Source: Gordonia sp. X0973
Lineage (GTDB): Bacteria; Actinomycetota; Actinomycetes; Mycobacteriales; Mycobacteriaceae
Length of the DNA: 64,000 bases
Direction of reading: 5' to 3'
Assembly (NCBI RefSeq): GCF_013348785.1
Contig: NZ_CP054691.1
Span: forward strand, 1,488,001-1,552,000
This document shows positions 47,232-56,979 of this stretch, piece after piece (within the stretch, counting starts at the first letter, position 1; every line of letters starts with the position of its first letter). The position numbers and the translations under genes are program-made. Below the pieces are notes generated by a model. That model was given only the letters and a program-made list of their open reading frames with translations, was not told the DNA's origin and did not search any database.

Positions 47232-48056
47232 ATGACGATCACGAAGAGTCAAGTCACCGTCGACGACCTCACCTTCGACGTGGCCGTCGGCGGACCCGAG
47301 GACGGGCCGACGGTCCTGCTGCTGCACGGCTTCCCACACAACAGCGCGAGCTACGACGGCGTCGTGCCGATCCTCAACGACGCCGGTCTGCGCACCATCA
47401 CCGTCGACCAGCGCGGTTACAGCCCGGGGGCGCGCCCCGAGGGCGTGCAGGCCTATCGCATCCCCAATCTCGTCGCCGACGTGATCGGCGTCCTCGACGC
47501 GCTGGGTGTGGCGCGCTGCCTGTTGGTCGCTCACGACTGGGGCGCCATCGTCGGATGGCAGCTCGCGGCCCGTCATCCCGAGCGGTTCACCGGATACGTC
47601 GCGGTCAGCACGGGACATGCGGGTGCCATCAGCGAGGCACTCGAGCACAGCGAGGACCAGCGCAAGAAGTCGTCGTACATCAAGTTCTTTATCGAGGAGG
47701 GCTCGGAGGAGAAACTCCTGGCCCGCAACGCCGTGCTGTTGCGGCGGACCTGCCCGCGCGACGCGATCGGACCGCTGCAGGAGCCGGGAGCGTTGACCGC
47801 GGCGCTGAATTGGTACCGGGCCAACTTCACCGGCGACATCGCCGCCAACACCGCGTGCGGGCGGATCACGATTCCCACGACGATGGTGTGGAGCGACGGC
47901 GACGAGGCGCTGGGCCGCGAGCAGGCCGAGCGCACCGGCGGTTTCGTCGACGCCGACTACCGATACGTCGAGCTGACCGGCGTCGACCACTGGGTGCCGG
48001 AGAAGGCGCCGGAACGGTTGGCCGAGCTGATCATCGAACGGGCCGAGACCGCCTAG
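47232..48056 (+). CDS. Alpha/beta hydrolase (epoxide hydrolase/haloalkane dehalogenase type)
   Basis: 274 residues; TAGCGT (47220-47225) 6 bases before the ATG suggests a leaderless transcript. Oxyanion HGFPHNS (~34-40), catalytic Asp in VAHDWGAIVGW (~101, the HDWGA nucleophile elbow of epoxide hydrolases and dehalogenases) and DHWVPEKAPE with the catalytic His near the end (~257). Substrate unknown. Convergent with the lysophospholipase-like gene. Confidence 0.83.
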   Translation: MTITKSQVTVDDLTFDVAVGGPEDGPTVLLLHGFPHNSASYDGVVPILNDAGLRTITVDQRGYSPGARPEGVQAYRIPNLVADVIGVLDALGVARCLLVAHDWGAIVGWQLAARHPERFTGYVAVSTGHAGAISEALEHSEDQRKKSSYIKFFIEEGSEEKLLARNAVLLRRTCPRDAIGPLQEPGALTAALNWYRANFTGDIAANTACGRITIPTTMVWSDGDEALGREQAERTGGFVDADYRYVELTGVDHWVPEKAPERLAELIIERAETA

Positions 48057-48068
48057 CGGCGGCCGGGC

Positions 48069-49148
48069 TCAGCTCGGCGCGACCGTCTTCTTCGGCGGAG
48101 TCGCGGCGGCCGCTTTCTTCGCCGCGGCCTTCGCCGTCGGCGCGCGCAGCCCGCTCGTCAGCCACGCCTCGACCTCGGCGTAGGCCTGTTCACGCACGGC
48201 AGGCAGGGACAGGAACACGTCGTGGCGCGCGCCGGGGACGGGAACCGAGGTCAGCCGTCCGCCCAGGCATCCGGCCCATTTCGCCATATGCGACACGTCG
48301 AGAACGGCGTCGGCCCGGTCGGTCTTCGACGAATACTGCTTGGCGAAGTACGACTTGTCCGAGCGCAGCACCAGCGACGGAACGGCCACGTCGAGCCCGG
48401 TCTGCAGGAGCGCGTGCCCGTTGCGGATCGCGCGAATCCACCCGAAGGTCACCGGGAAGCCGCCGAGCGGTTTGAAGTCGAGGTTGTACTTCCACTCGCC
48501 GTGGCGGCTCTCGTGGATGCTGTCGCCATAGGCGGGGGAGAGGTCCTGCGGCAGCACCGTCAGACCGCGGGTGATGCCCACGCCGCGGATGAGCGCGGTG
48601 ACCGCCGGGGTCCGCAGCGCGGCCCGGCCCTGGAGGTCGAGCCACGGGCTGTTGAGGATCAGCCCGCCGATGAGGCTGTGGCGGGTGGGATCGAGGCGGC
48701 GGAGCCGGTCGACCCAGAGCGGAACGATCAGACCGCCCGTCGAATGGGCGCCGACGATGATCTTGGGATCGTCCTCGCCGCCGCCGATACCGACCTCCTC
48801 GGCGATCACGTCGACCGCGAGTCCCAGCTCCACGTCGTAGTGGGAGAGATCGGAGACGTAGTGGGCGGTCTGTCCGTCACGTCGGGAACGCCCGCATTTG
48901 CGCAGGTCTATCGCGTAGAAGTGGTAGCCCTGCGCGACGAAGAAGTCGGCGAGCGGCTCGTGGAAGAAGTAGTCGGTGAACCCGTGGACGTAGAGCACCG
49001 CGCCCTTGGCGGCCCGTGGCCGCTTCGGGGCGCGCACCAGGGTGGCCGCGATCGGCGTCTCGCCGTCGGGGTCGGTGCCCAACTCGAAGACCCGCGAGAA
49101 GTAGCCCGGGAGTTCGGAATCGGGCTGCCAGTCCAGTGTTTGCGTCAC
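48069..49148 (-). CDS. Alpha/beta hydrolase (monoacylglycerol lipase-like) with basic C-terminal tail
   Basis: 359 residues from the GTG at 49148, preceded by TACGAT 8 bases upstream on the minus strand (leaderless); the upstream extension to 49229 is not needed. Serine hydrolase with [18 protein letters not shown] (~60-77), GAHSTGG nucleophile (~137) and GARHDVFLS (His). The tail (residues ~335-359) is an Ala/Lys-rich stretch ([16 protein letters not shown]) like histone-H1-type or cell-surface anchoring tails. No signal peptide is obvious, so it is probably cytoplasmic. Confidence 0.8.
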   Translation of the reverse strand: MTQTLDWQPDSELPGYFSRVFELGTDPDGETPIAATLVRAPKRPRAAKGAVLYVHGFTDYFFHEPLADFFVAQGYHFYAIDLRKCGRSRRDGQTAHYVSDLSHYDVELGLAVDVIAEEVGIGGGEDDPKIIVGAHSTGGLIVPLWVDRLRRLDPTRHSLIGGLILNSPWLDLQGRAALRTPAVTALIRGVGITRGLTVLPQDLSPAYGDSIHESRHGEWKYNLDFKPLGGFPVTFGWIRAIRNGHALLQTGLDVAVPSLVLRSDKSYFAKQYSSKTDRADAVLDVSHMAKWAGCLGGRLTSVPVPGARHDVFLSLPAVREQAYAEVEAWLTSGLRAPTAKAAAKKAAAATPPKKTVAPS

Positions 49149-49270
49149 GGTTGCCGATCGTAACCCGCTGCGGCCGACTTGTCGTTCCGCCCACAATCTC
49201 GTCGACCGGTCGCAACGGCCGACCGGCAATGGGGAACAATGACTGCATTACCGCGAAGATTGGAGTTCAC

Positions 49271-50764
49271 GTGTCGGTATCGGTGGTCAAGACGGACGTC
49301 GTTTTGGTGGGGGCGGGCATCATGAGTGCCACGCTCGGCGCGCTCCTGCGACAGCTCGAACCCACCTGGGACATCACGCTGTTCGAGAAGCTCGACGCGG
49401 CCGCCGCGGAGAGCTCGGACCCGTGGAACAACGCCGGCACGGGTCACTCCGCGCTGTGCGAACTCAACTACACCCCCCGCGATGCCGACGGCGACGTCAA
49501 CATCGACAAGGCGCTCTCCATCAACGAGCAGTTCCAGGTGTCCCGGCAGTTCTGGGCGCACGCGGTGGACAACGGGGTGCTGACCAACCCCAGCGAGTTC
49601 ATCAACCCGATCCCGCACGTGAGCTTCACCCACGGCCCGGCCGGCGTCGACTACCTGCGCACCCGCTACGACCGGCTGTCGCGCCAGACCCTGTTCGAGG
49701 GCATGGAGTTCATCACCGACCCCGGCGAGTTCGCGCAGCGCCTGCCGTTGATGGCCAAGGGCCGCGACTACACCGACCCGGTCGCACTCAACTGGTTCGA
49801 AGACGGCACCGACGTCGACTTCGGCGCGCTGACCCAGCAGCTGGTCAACTACGTCGGCCAGCATGCCGACGTGTTCTTCGGGCACACCGTCACCAACCTG
49901 TCCAAGCAGCGCGACGGCAGCTGGCTGGTCAGCGTCCGCAACAACCACACCGGCGAGAAGCGCAAGATCAACGCGCAGTTCGTGTTCGTCGGCGCGGGCG
50001 GCGGCGCGCTGCACCTGCTGCAGCGGTCCGGGATCAAGGAGGCCAAGGGCTTCGGCGGATTCCCAGTCAGCGGCGAGTTCCTGCGCTGCACCAACCCCGA
50101 GCTCATCGCCGAGCACGCCGCCAAGGTATACGGCCAGGCCGCCGTCGGCGCGCCGCCCATGTCGGTGCCGCACCTGGACACCCGCGTCATCAACCACCAG
50201 CCCGGCCTGCTCTTCGGCCCGTATGCCGGTTGGTCGCCCAAATTCCTCAAGAACGGCAGCATCACCGACCTGCCCTTCTCGGTCCGCCCGGGCAACCTGC
50301 TGCCGATGATGTCGATCGCGCCGAAGGAGTTCGGCCTGCTCAAGTACCTGATCAGCGAACTCGCGGCCAGCCCCGCCGACCGGATCAACACGCTGCGCGA
50401 CTTCGTCCCCGAGGCGCTCGGCTCCGACTGGGAGACGATCACCGCCGGCCAGCGCGTGCAGGTCATCCGCGGCACGGGCGTCAAGGGCGCCCTCGAATTC
50501 GGTACCGCCGTCGTCGCCGCGGGCGACGGCAGCATCGCCGGCCTGCTCGGTGCGTCGCCGGGTGCGTCGACCGCGGTTCCGGCGATGCTCGACGTGCTGC
50601 GCCAGTGCTACGGCGACCGCTTCGAATCGGAGTGGACGCCCAAGCTCACCGAGATGATCCCCTCCTTCGGCAAGTCGCTCAACGACAATCCCGCCCTGTT
50701 CAAGCAGGTGTGGGACTGGACGTCGGCGAGCTTGCAGCTGACGAAGGCCGCGGCGGGCGCCTAG
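49271..50764 (+). CDS. mqo: Malate:quinone oxidoreductase
   Basis: 497 residues from the GTG at 49271 (TTGGAG 5 bases upstream). Peripheral membrane FAD enzyme that oxidises malate and feeds electrons to menaquinone. FAD-binding [31 protein letters not shown] (~9-39), [50 protein letters not shown] (~236-267) and C-terminal [25 protein letters not shown]. 7-base gap to the chelatase gene. Confidence 0.95.
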   Translation: MSVSVVKTDVVLVGAGIMSATLGALLRQLEPTWDITLFEKLDAAAAESSDPWNNAGTGHSALCELNYTPRDADGDVNIDKALSINEQFQVSRQFWAHAVDNGVLTNPSEFINPIPHVSFTHGPAGVDYLRTRYDRLSRQTLFEGMEFITDPGEFAQRLPLMAKGRDYTDPVALNWFEDGTDVDFGALTQQLVNYVGQHADVFFGHTVTNLSKQRDGSWLVSVRNNHTGEKRKINAQFVFVGAGGGALHLLQRSGIKEAKGFGGFPVSGEFLRCTNPELIAEHAAKVYGQAAVGAPPMSVPHLDTRVINHQPGLLFGPYAGWSPKFLKNGSITDLPFSVRPGNLLPMMSIAPKEFGLLKYLISELAASPADRINTLRDFVPEALGSDWETITAGQRVQVIRGTGVKGALEFGTAVVAAGDGSIAGLLGASPGASTAVPAMLDVLRQCYGDRFESEWTPKLTEMIPSFGKSLNDNPALFKQVWDWTSASLQLTKAAAGA

Positions 50765-50771
50765 GACTCCG

Positions 50772-52721
50772 GTGTCGACCACGGGCGAGGTTCTGCGGTA
50801 CCCGTTCAGCGCCGTCGTCGGCCAGGATCGGCTCAAGCTGGCGCTGATCCTGTCGGCGATCGCCCCCGGCATCGGCGGGGTCCTGATCCGCGGCGAGAAG
50901 GGCACCGCCAAGACGACGGCCGTGCGCGGCCTCGGGCCGTTGTTGCCCGCGGGCGCCGACGGCCGGCCCGCACGGGTCGTCGAACTCCCGATCGGCGCCA
51001 CCGAGGACCGGGTGATCGGTTCGCTCGACCTGGCCCGCGCGCTGCGCGACGGCGAGGCCGTCTTCACCCCCGGTCTGCTGGCGCGGGCGGACGGCGGGGT
51101 GCTCTACATCGACGAGGTCAACCTGCTCGCCGACCATCTCGTCGACGTCCTGTTGGACGCCGCGGCATCGGGTCGGGTCACCATCGAACGCGACGGGGTG
51201 TCGCACACCCAGGACGCGGAGTTCGTGCTCGTCGGGACCATGAACCCGGAAGAGGGGGAGTTGCGCCCCCAATTGCTCGACCGGTTCGGGCTGGCCGTCG
51301 ACGTGGTCGCGCCCTCCGACGTCGAGGAGCGGGTGGCCGTCGTGCAGCGGCGGATGGCATTCGATGCCGATCCCGCATCCTTCATCGCCGCCCATGCCGC
51401 CGCCCAGGCGGCACTCGCCGCACAGATCGCCGCCGCCCGGGAACGCGTCCACCGGGTGGGGATCGCACCGGCCCAACTGCGCCGCATCGCGGGGATCTGC
51501 GCACATCTGCAGGTCGACGGACTGCGCGGTGACCTCGTCGTCGCCCGCGCCGCGGCGGCCCATGCTGCGTGGCGCGGGGCCGACGAGGTCGACCAGACCG
51601 ACATCGCCGTCGCCGTCGAACTCGCCCTCCCGCATCGTCGGCGGCGCGACCCGTTCGACACCGGCGGGCTCGGCGAACAGGAGTTGTCCGACGCGATGGC
51701 GGCCGGTGACGAGGCGGCCGGCGAACCCGAGCCCGACCCGGACCCGGACGGCGGGCCGGACGGAGGAGGTTCGGGTGACGGCGACGCCCCGGACATCCCC
51801 GACGGCGACACCGACGGCGACACCGACGGCGGCGACACCTCCGGTGACGGGGCCGGCGACGATTCGCGCCGGTTCGGAACAGCACCGTCGCGACAGGGCC
51901 CGTCGACGCGCCTGCGGGCGATGACGGTGACCGGCATCGGCGACGGGGACCCCGGCCGGCGCTCGCGTTCGCGCACCGTGCGCGGGCACACGACGCGGGC
52001 CGTCGACTTCGAGGCCGGGTCCGCGGTCCACCTGTTCGGCACGACGCTGGCCGCCGCGCAGCGCACCGTCGGCAGCGGCACCGCCTGGCGCGCGGCCGGA
52101 CGCAGCCCGGTGCGCGTCGAGGATTTGCGCGGCGCCCAGCGCGAGGGGACCGAGGGCAACCTAGTCGTCTTCGTCCTCGATCTCTCCGGCTCCATGACCG
52201 CGCGCGATCGACTGCGGGCCCTCACCGAGGCGTGTGTGGCCCTGCTGCGCGACTCGTACACCCGGCGCGACCGGGTGGCGGTCGTGGTGGCGCGCGGCTC
52301 GGGCGCGCGGGTCGTCGTCCCGCCGACGCGATCGGTCGATCTCGCGGTCGCCCGACTGAGCGATCTACGGGTCGGCGGCCGCACGCCGCTCGCCGAAGGC
52401 CTCGACGAGGCGCGCTCACTGATCGCCAACGCCCGGATCCGCGAGCCCCGGCGGCGCCCGCTGCTCGCCGTGCTCACCGATGGCCGCGCGACATCCGGTC
52501 CGCGTGCCGTCGCCCGGGCGCAGGCGGCCGCGCGGGCGGTGCGGCGCGACGGCATCGACGCGGTCGTCATCGACTGCGAACAGGGCATGATCCGGCTGGG
52601 GCTGGCGGCGGAACTGGCCCACCGCCTGGGCGGTCGGCACGTGCCGATGACCGAGCTGTCCGGGACCTCGATCCGCGACGCGCTCGGTGTGCGGAACACG
52701 CCCGCCGACCGCGTGGCGTAG
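50772..52721 (+). CDS. Magnesium/cobalt chelatase ChlI-ChlD fusion
   Basis: 649 residues, GTG start. N-terminal AAA+ ChlI-like domain: Walker [15 protein letters not shown] (~41-54), [26 protein letters not shown] (~111-136), [22 protein letters not shown]. Acid-rich linker (~320-395) with a small ACD repeat, then ChlD-like VWA domain with MIDAS DLSGSMT (~470) and GRTPLAEGL. Fused chelatase subunits of this type drive metal insertion with the CobN/ChlH subunit (not in this window). Cobalt is favoured by the linked cobO and cobB. Its stop codon lies inside TAGCGT, the -10 of cobO. Confidence 0.88.
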   Translation: MSTTGEVLRYPFSAVVGQDRLKLALILSAIAPGIGGVLIRGEKGTAKTTAVRGLGPLLPAGADGRPARVVELPIGATEDRVIGSLDLARALRDGEAVFTPGLLARADGGVLYIDEVNLLADHLVDVLLDAAASGRVTIERDGVSHTQDAEFVLVGTMNPEEGELRPQLLDRFGLAVDVVAPSDVEERVAVVQRRMAFDADPASFIAAHAAAQAALAAQIAAARERVHRVGIAPAQLRRIAGICAHLQVDGLRGDLVVARAAAAHAAWRGADEVDQTDIAVAVELALPHRRRRDPFDTGGLGEQELSDAMAAGDEAAGEPEPDPDPDGGPDGGGSGDGDAPDIPDGDTDGDTDGGDTSGDGAGDDSRRFGTAPSRQGPSTRLRAMTVTGIGDGDPGRRSRSRTVRGHTTRAVDFEAGSAVHLFGTTLAAAQRTVGSGTAWRAAGRSPVRVEDLRGAQREGTEGNLVVFVLDLSGSMTARDRLRALTEACVALLRDSYTRRDRVAVVVARGSGARVVVPPTRSVDLAVARLSDLRVGGRTPLAEGLDEARSLIANARIREPRRRPLLAVLTDGRATSGPRAVARAQAAARAVRRDGIDAVVIDCEQGMIRLGLAAELAHRLGGRHVPMTELSGTSIRDALGVRNTPADRVA

Positions 52722-52732
52722 CGTCTGCAGAC

Positions 52733-53350
52733 ATGCCCAAAGGAGTGCCGGTCAGCGTCCCCGACGACGGTCTGACCACCCGCCAGCGCCGCAACGCGCC
52801 CGTCCTCGGCGTCCACACCGGCGACGGCAAGGGAAAGTCCACTGCGGCCTTCGGCATGGCGATGCGCGCGTGGAACGCCGGACTGAACGTCGCCGTCTTC
52901 CAGTTCGTGAAGAGCGCCAAATGGCGCGTCGGGGAGGAGGCCGCGCTGACAGCCCTCGGCGACGTCCACGAGGCCACCGGTGCCGGTGGCCCGGTCTCCT
53001 GGTTCAAGATGGGCAGCGGATGGTCGTGGCTGCGAGCCAACTCTGCCGACGCCGACGACCACGCGGCCGCCGCGCGGGAAGGCTGGGCCGAGATCGCGCG
53101 CCGCCTGCAAGCGCAGGAACACGACTTCTACGTCCTCGACGAATTCACCTACCCGCTGGACTGGGGATGGCTCGACGTGTCCGAGGTGGTTCACACCTTG
53201 CGCGAGCGGCCCGGCCGACAGCACGTCATCGTCACCGGCCGCCGGGCGCCACAGGAATTGATCGACGCCGCCGACCTCGTCACCGAGATGGTGAAGGTCA
53301 AGCATCCGATGGACGCCGGGCGCAAGGGGCAAAAGGGGATCGAGTGGTAG
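52733..53350 (+). CDS. cobO: Cob(I)yrinic acid a,c-diamide adenosyltransferase
   Basis: 205 residues. P-loop LGVHTGDGKGKSTAAFG (~26-42), KSAKWRVGEE, FKMGSGWSW, and YVLDEFTYPLDWGW with the catalytic acid, then VIVTGRRAP. Transfers adenosyl from ATP to cobalt of corrinoids. TAGCGT (52719-52724) lies 8 bases before the ATG, so it has its own leaderless promoter in addition to readthrough. Its last 7 bases overlap cobB. Confidence 0.93.
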   Translation: MPKGVPVSVPDDGLTTRQRRNAPVLGVHTGDGKGKSTAAFGMAMRAWNAGLNVAVFQFVKSAKWRVGEEAALTALGDVHEATGAGGPVSWFKMGSGWSWLRANSADADDHAAAAREGWAEIARRLQAQEHDFYVLDEFTYPLDWGWLDVSEVVHTLRERPGRQHVIVTGRRAPQELIDAADLVTEMVKVKHPMDAGRKGQKGIEW

Positions 53351-54762
53351 CTCGCTCCGGTCCCGGCGCCGGGACCCCCGCGGTGGTGATCGCGGCGCCC
53401 GCCTCGGGGACCGGCAAGACGACCGTCACCACCGGCCTGATCGGTGCGCTGCGGGCGGCCGGGCGCACCGTCGCGCCGTTCAAGGTCGGACCCGACTACA
53501 TCGACCCCGGCTATCACGCGCTGGCCGCGGGGCGACCCGGGCGCAACCTCGACCCGAACCTGGTCGGCCCCGACCTGGTTCCCGAATTGTTCGCACACGG
53601 GTCCCGCGGAGCCGACATCGCCGTCGTCGAAGGTGTGATGGGTTTGTTCGACGGCCGGATCACGCCGGGCCAGCCCAGTGGCGGCACCGGCTCCACCGCC
53701 CACGTGGCGAAGCTGCTCGGGGCGCCGGTGATCCTCGTCGTCGACGTCGCCGGGCACAGCCAGTCGCTCGCGGCGCTGCTCCACGGGTTCGCCGCCTTCG
53801 ACACCGGCATCCGGCTGGCCGGGGTCATCCTCAACCGCGTCGGATCGCCGCGGCACGAAGAGGTCGTGCGGGCGGCCGCGGAGTCGGTCGGGCTGTCCGT
53901 CGTGGGGGTGCTGCGCCGCGACGACGCGCTGGCCGTGCCCTCGCGGCACCTGGGCCTCATCCCCGCCGCCGAACGCTCACCGCAGGCGCGCGCGGCGGTC
54001 GACGCGATGGCCGCCCTCGTCGCCGATTCGGTGGACCTGGCAGCGGTCGAGGCGATCGCACAGGATGCGGGCGAGTCTCCCGGACCGGCGTGGTCGGCGG
54101 CCGACGCGGTCGGGGAACCGGTGCCGGGCAGTCCCGTCGTCGCCGTCGCCGCGGGACGGGCCTTCACCTTCGGCTACCCCGAGCACGCCGAGCTGCTGAC
54201 CGCGGCCGGGGCCCGCGTCGTCGAGTTCGACCCGCTCACCGATCCGCTCCCCGCGCAGACGGCGGCCCTGGTCCTGGGCGGCGGCTTCCCGGAGGAACAC
54301 GCCGACGAGCTGAGCGCCAATCGGCCGCTGCGCGAGGCGGTGCGTTCCCATGTCGCGGCCGGCCGGCCGGTACACGCCGAGTGCGCCGGGTACCTCTACC
54401 TCACCTCCGGGGTCGCGCGAAACGGCCGACCCGGCCCCGAACTGGCCGGGGCGCTGCCCGCATCGGGGAGCTTCGCCGACCGACTCACCCTGGGGTATCG
54501 CGACGGCGTCGCGGTGACCGATTCGGTTCTCTACCGCGCGGGCGAACGGGTCACCGGTCACGAGTTCCACCGCGCCACCGTGCCCTCCTCCGCGACGCCG
54601 GCCTGGGGATGGCGCGCCGACGGGACATGCGTCGACGGACACGTGCACGCGGGGGTGCACGCCTCCTTCCTCCACGTGCATCCGGCGGCGGTACCGGCCG
54701 CGATCAAGAGGTTCGTCGCGGCGGCGGCTCGCGCGACGCCCCGGGAAAGGGTGTATCGATGA
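53344..54762 (+). CDS. cobB: Cobyrinic acid a,c-diamide synthase
   Basis: 472 residues, GTG start at 53344 overlapping cobO by 7 bases. N-terminal ATPase domain VVIAAPASGTGKTTVTTGLIGALR (~15-38) with FKVGPDYIDPGYH and VEGVMGLFDGR, C-terminal glutamine amidotransferase with PVHAECAGYLYL (Cys nucleophile) and GHEFHRATVP. Amidates the a and c side chains of hydrogenobyrinic/cobyrinic acid. Stop overlaps the kinase start (ATGA). Confidence 0.92.
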   Translation: MVARSGPGAGTPAVVIAAPASGTGKTTVTTGLIGALRAAGRTVAPFKVGPDYIDPGYHALAAGRPGRNLDPNLVGPDLVPELFAHGSRGADIAVVEGVMGLFDGRITPGQPSGGTGSTAHVAKLLGAPVILVVDVAGHSQSLAALLHGFAAFDTGIRLAGVILNRVGSPRHEEVVRAAAESVGLSVVGVLRRDDALAVPSRHLGLIPAAERSPQARAAVDAMAALVADSVDLAAVEAIAQDAGESPGPAWSAADAVGEPVPGSPVVAVAAGRAFTFGYPEHAELLTAAGARVVEFDPLTDPLPAQTAALVLGGGFPEEHADELSANRPLREAVRSHVAAGRPVHAECAGYLYLTSGVARNGRPGPELAGALPASGSFADRLTLGYRDGVAVTDSVLYRAGERVTGHEFHRATVPSSATPAWGWRADGTCVDGHVHAGVHASFLHVHPAAVPAAIKRFVAAAARATPRERVYR

Positions 54763-56435
54763 CCGACGAACCGGACGACCCGCGGACCGCGCTCGACGAT
54801 CTGCACACCACCCTCAACACCTTGGCGCGGCACAGCTTGGGGCCGGAGAAGGCGCGCGACCTGCTGGAATCGGTGCTGGTCGTCAGTCAGGGACTGGACC
54901 TGGACCAGGCGCTGCAACGCATCGCCGACGTCGCCGCGCGCGTCCTCGACGCCCGCTACGCCGCGCTGGGCGTCCGCGCCGCCGATGGCGGCCTGCGCGC
55001 CTTCGTGCACACCGGCATCTCGCCGGAGGTGCGCGCCACGATGGGCTCGTTGCCGCGCGGCCGAGGGGTGCTGGGGGTGTTGATCAACGACCCGAAAGTC
55101 CTGCGGATACCGGACCTGTCGAAGCATCCGGCATCGGTCGGGTTCCCGCCCAACCACCCGCCGATGCGCAGCTTCCTGGGCGCCCCGATCCTGATCCGCG
55201 GGGAGGTGTTCGGGAGCATCTACCTGACGGAGAAGCGGACGGCGCCGGCCTTCTCCGCGGTCGACGAGGCGCTGATCGGTGTGCTCGCCGTCGCCGCCGG
55301 TATCGCCGTCGACAACGCGCGGGGCTTCGAGCGCGCCCGCATCCGGCACACCTGGATGGAGCTCATCGCCCGCCGCGGGGCGGAGCCGCTGGCGGGCATC
55401 AGCCTGGTGGCCAACCTCAACAGCATGTGCGCCGACGTCGCCGAGCTGACCGGCGCCCGCGCCGTGTACGTGTATCAGACCGAGGATTCCGCGGCCACGC
55501 TGCGGGCGAACTGGGGCTGGCCGGGACCGGTGGACGCGGTGCGATTCGGCGAGGCGATCACCGAGAGCGCCCAGCTGCGGGTGGTGGCCGACGACGAGAT
55601 GCCGGGTTGGGGCGACCCGCAGGGCGGCTGGTTGACCCTGGTCCCGCTGGTCCGCGGACCGTGGGTCTACGGGGCGATCGTGATCCATCAGGACACCAAG
55701 CCGGATTGGGAGGCCGAGGAGCGCTCCGGGCTGGCCGGGGTCGCCGAGATCGCCTCGCTGGCCATCGCCTATGCCGAGCGGCGCGAGATGGGCCGCCGCC
55801 TCGAAGTGCTCGAAGACCGGCACCGCATCGCGCGCGACCTGCACGACCACGTCATCCAGCGGCTGTTCGCGATGGGCCTCTCGCTCCAGGCGCTCGCCGC
55901 GCAGGGCAAACCGGGGGACACGGCCGACGCGAGCGACCGCCTGGCCCAGGTGCTCAGCGACCTCGACGGGACGATCGCACAGATCCGCACCTCGATCTTC
56001 GACCTGCAGACCGGCGACTCGTCGCGGTCGCCGACGTTGCGCCGGCGTGTGTTGGCGGTCGTCGGGCAGGTCTCCGGACATGCCGAGGTCACGCCGATGG
56101 TGCGGTTCGACGGTCCGGTGGACACCGTCGTCGTCCCCGAGTTGGCGAGCCACGTCGACGCGGTGGTGCGCGAGGGCGTGAGCAACGCGCTGCGACACTC
56201 CGGCGCGGATCGGATCGAGGTGCGCGTCGTCGCCGAGCCGCGCGCCGGGGAGCTGATCGTCGAGGTCACCGACGACGGGCGCGGGATCAGCCCCGGGGTG
56301 CGCCGCAGCGGCCTGGAGAACCTGCGCATGCGCGCCCAGGAGTGGGAGGGCGAGTTCACCGTCGGGCCCGGACTCAACGGGCGCGGCACCCGGTTGTTGT
56401 GGCAGGTCCCGCTCGTCGAGCAGAAACGCGACTAG
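54759..56435 (+). CDS. GAF-domain histidine kinase, DevS/DosT-like
   Basis: 558 residues. Two GAF domains (~35-190 and ~210-340), a HisKA_3 dimerisation domain with RIARDLHDHVIQRLFAMGLSLQ (phosphoacceptor His362) and HATPase with NALRHSGADR and VTDDGRGISPGV. Strong resemblance to mycobacterial DevS/DosT. The first GAF has PPNHPPMRSFLGAPIL; His133 occupies the position of the heme-ligating His149 of DevS (inferred by pattern), so this may sense oxygen, CO or NO. It overlaps cobB by four bases, an unusual coupling. A NarL-type regulator of DevR type is encoded convergently just downstream. Confidence 0.88.
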   Translation: MTDEPDDPRTALDDLHTTLNTLARHSLGPEKARDLLESVLVVSQGLDLDQALQRIADVAARVLDARYAALGVRAADGGLRAFVHTGISPEVRATMGSLPRGRGVLGVLINDPKVLRIPDLSKHPASVGFPPNHPPMRSFLGAPILIRGEVFGSIYLTEKRTAPAFSAVDEALIGVLAVAAGIAVDNARGFERARIRHTWMELIARRGAEPLAGISLVANLNSMCADVAELTGARAVYVYQTEDSAATLRANWGWPGPVDAVRFGEAITESAQLRVVADDEMPGWGDPQGGWLTLVPLVRGPWVYGAIVIHQDTKPDWEAEERSGLAGVAEIASLAIAYAERREMGRRLEVLEDRHRIARDLHDHVIQRLFAMGLSLQALAAQGKPGDTADASDRLAQVLSDLDGTIAQIRTSIFDLQTGDSSRSPTLRRRVLAVVGQVSGHAEVTPMVRFDGPVDTVVVPELASHVDAVVREGVSNALRHSGADRIEVRVVAEPRAGELIVEVTDDGRGISPGVRRSGLENLRMRAQEWEGEFTVGPGLNGRGTRLLWQVPLVEQKRD

Positions 56436-56442
56436 CGAGGGT

Positions 56443-56979
56443 TTACGGGACGGGCACCGCGGGGGCGGGAACGCTCACCGGACCGGGCACGGCGAGGGGC
56501 TCGATGTCGCCGATCGTGTGGATGCTCGAATGCCAACCCGGTTGATAGCGGTTTCCCCGCACGTCGACCCCCGGCGTCTGCAGCTCGCAGGTGATCGCCG
56601 TGATGGGGAAACCGGCCTTCAACTCGTTACACAGATTCCGGTTCACCGTCTCCCAGAACGGATTGCTGGCGAAATCGCCGTTGGTGAGGCGGTCGATGAC
56701 GACCTCGCGCAGATGGAGGTAGTTGGGGAGTTCGGACTCGGCCAGATCGTCGTTGTAGCGGTAGCGGGCGAAGAAGTTGAGTTCGTGGCCGTGCTGGTTG
56801 GGACTCTGCAGGGAATTGATCTGGAACATGAACTCGCGCTTGGCGGCGTGGTCGGTACCGCCGGCCGTCGCCCGTCCGATCAGGACGCCGGCCGCCAGCG
56901 CGACGGCTAGCCCCGTGATCACGGCAAGGGTGCGGAACGATCGGCCGGGCGGGCGGATCGCAACGGTCGTCTCGGTCAT
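56443..56979 (-). CDS. Membrane-anchored protein of unknown function coupled to the DevR-like gene
   Basis: 178 residues from ATG 56979, overlapping the response regulator stop by four bases (ATGA). One membrane helix near the N-terminus (FRTLAVITGLAVALAAGVLIG, ~15-35) and a C-terminal soluble domain outside: INSLQSPNQHGHELNFFARY, NYLHLREVVIDRLTNGDFASN, FWETVNRNLCNELKAGFPI, ending in a Pro/Val/Ala-rich tail (VPGPVSVPAPAVPVP). No family recognised. The coupling suggests it is part of the same signalling unit. Confidence 0.7.
   Translation of the reverse strand: MTETTVAIRPPGRSFRTLAVITGLAVALAAGVLIGRATAGGTDHAAKREFMFQINSLQSPNQHGHELNFFARYRYNDDLAESELPNYLHLREVVIDRLTNGDFASNPFWETVNRNLCNELKAGFPITAITCELQTPGVDVRGNRYQPGWHSSIHTIGDIEPLAVPGPVSVPAPAVPVP

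Noticed and set aside
51803..51840. Repeated gacaccgacggcgacacc units
   Set aside because: Short in-frame acidic linker repeats inside the chelatase fusion (GDTDGDT), not a CRISPR or mobile repeat.
51104..53332. 742-codon minus-strand open frame over chelatase and cobO
   Set aside because: No recognisable domain; plus-strand genes have all catalytic motifs.
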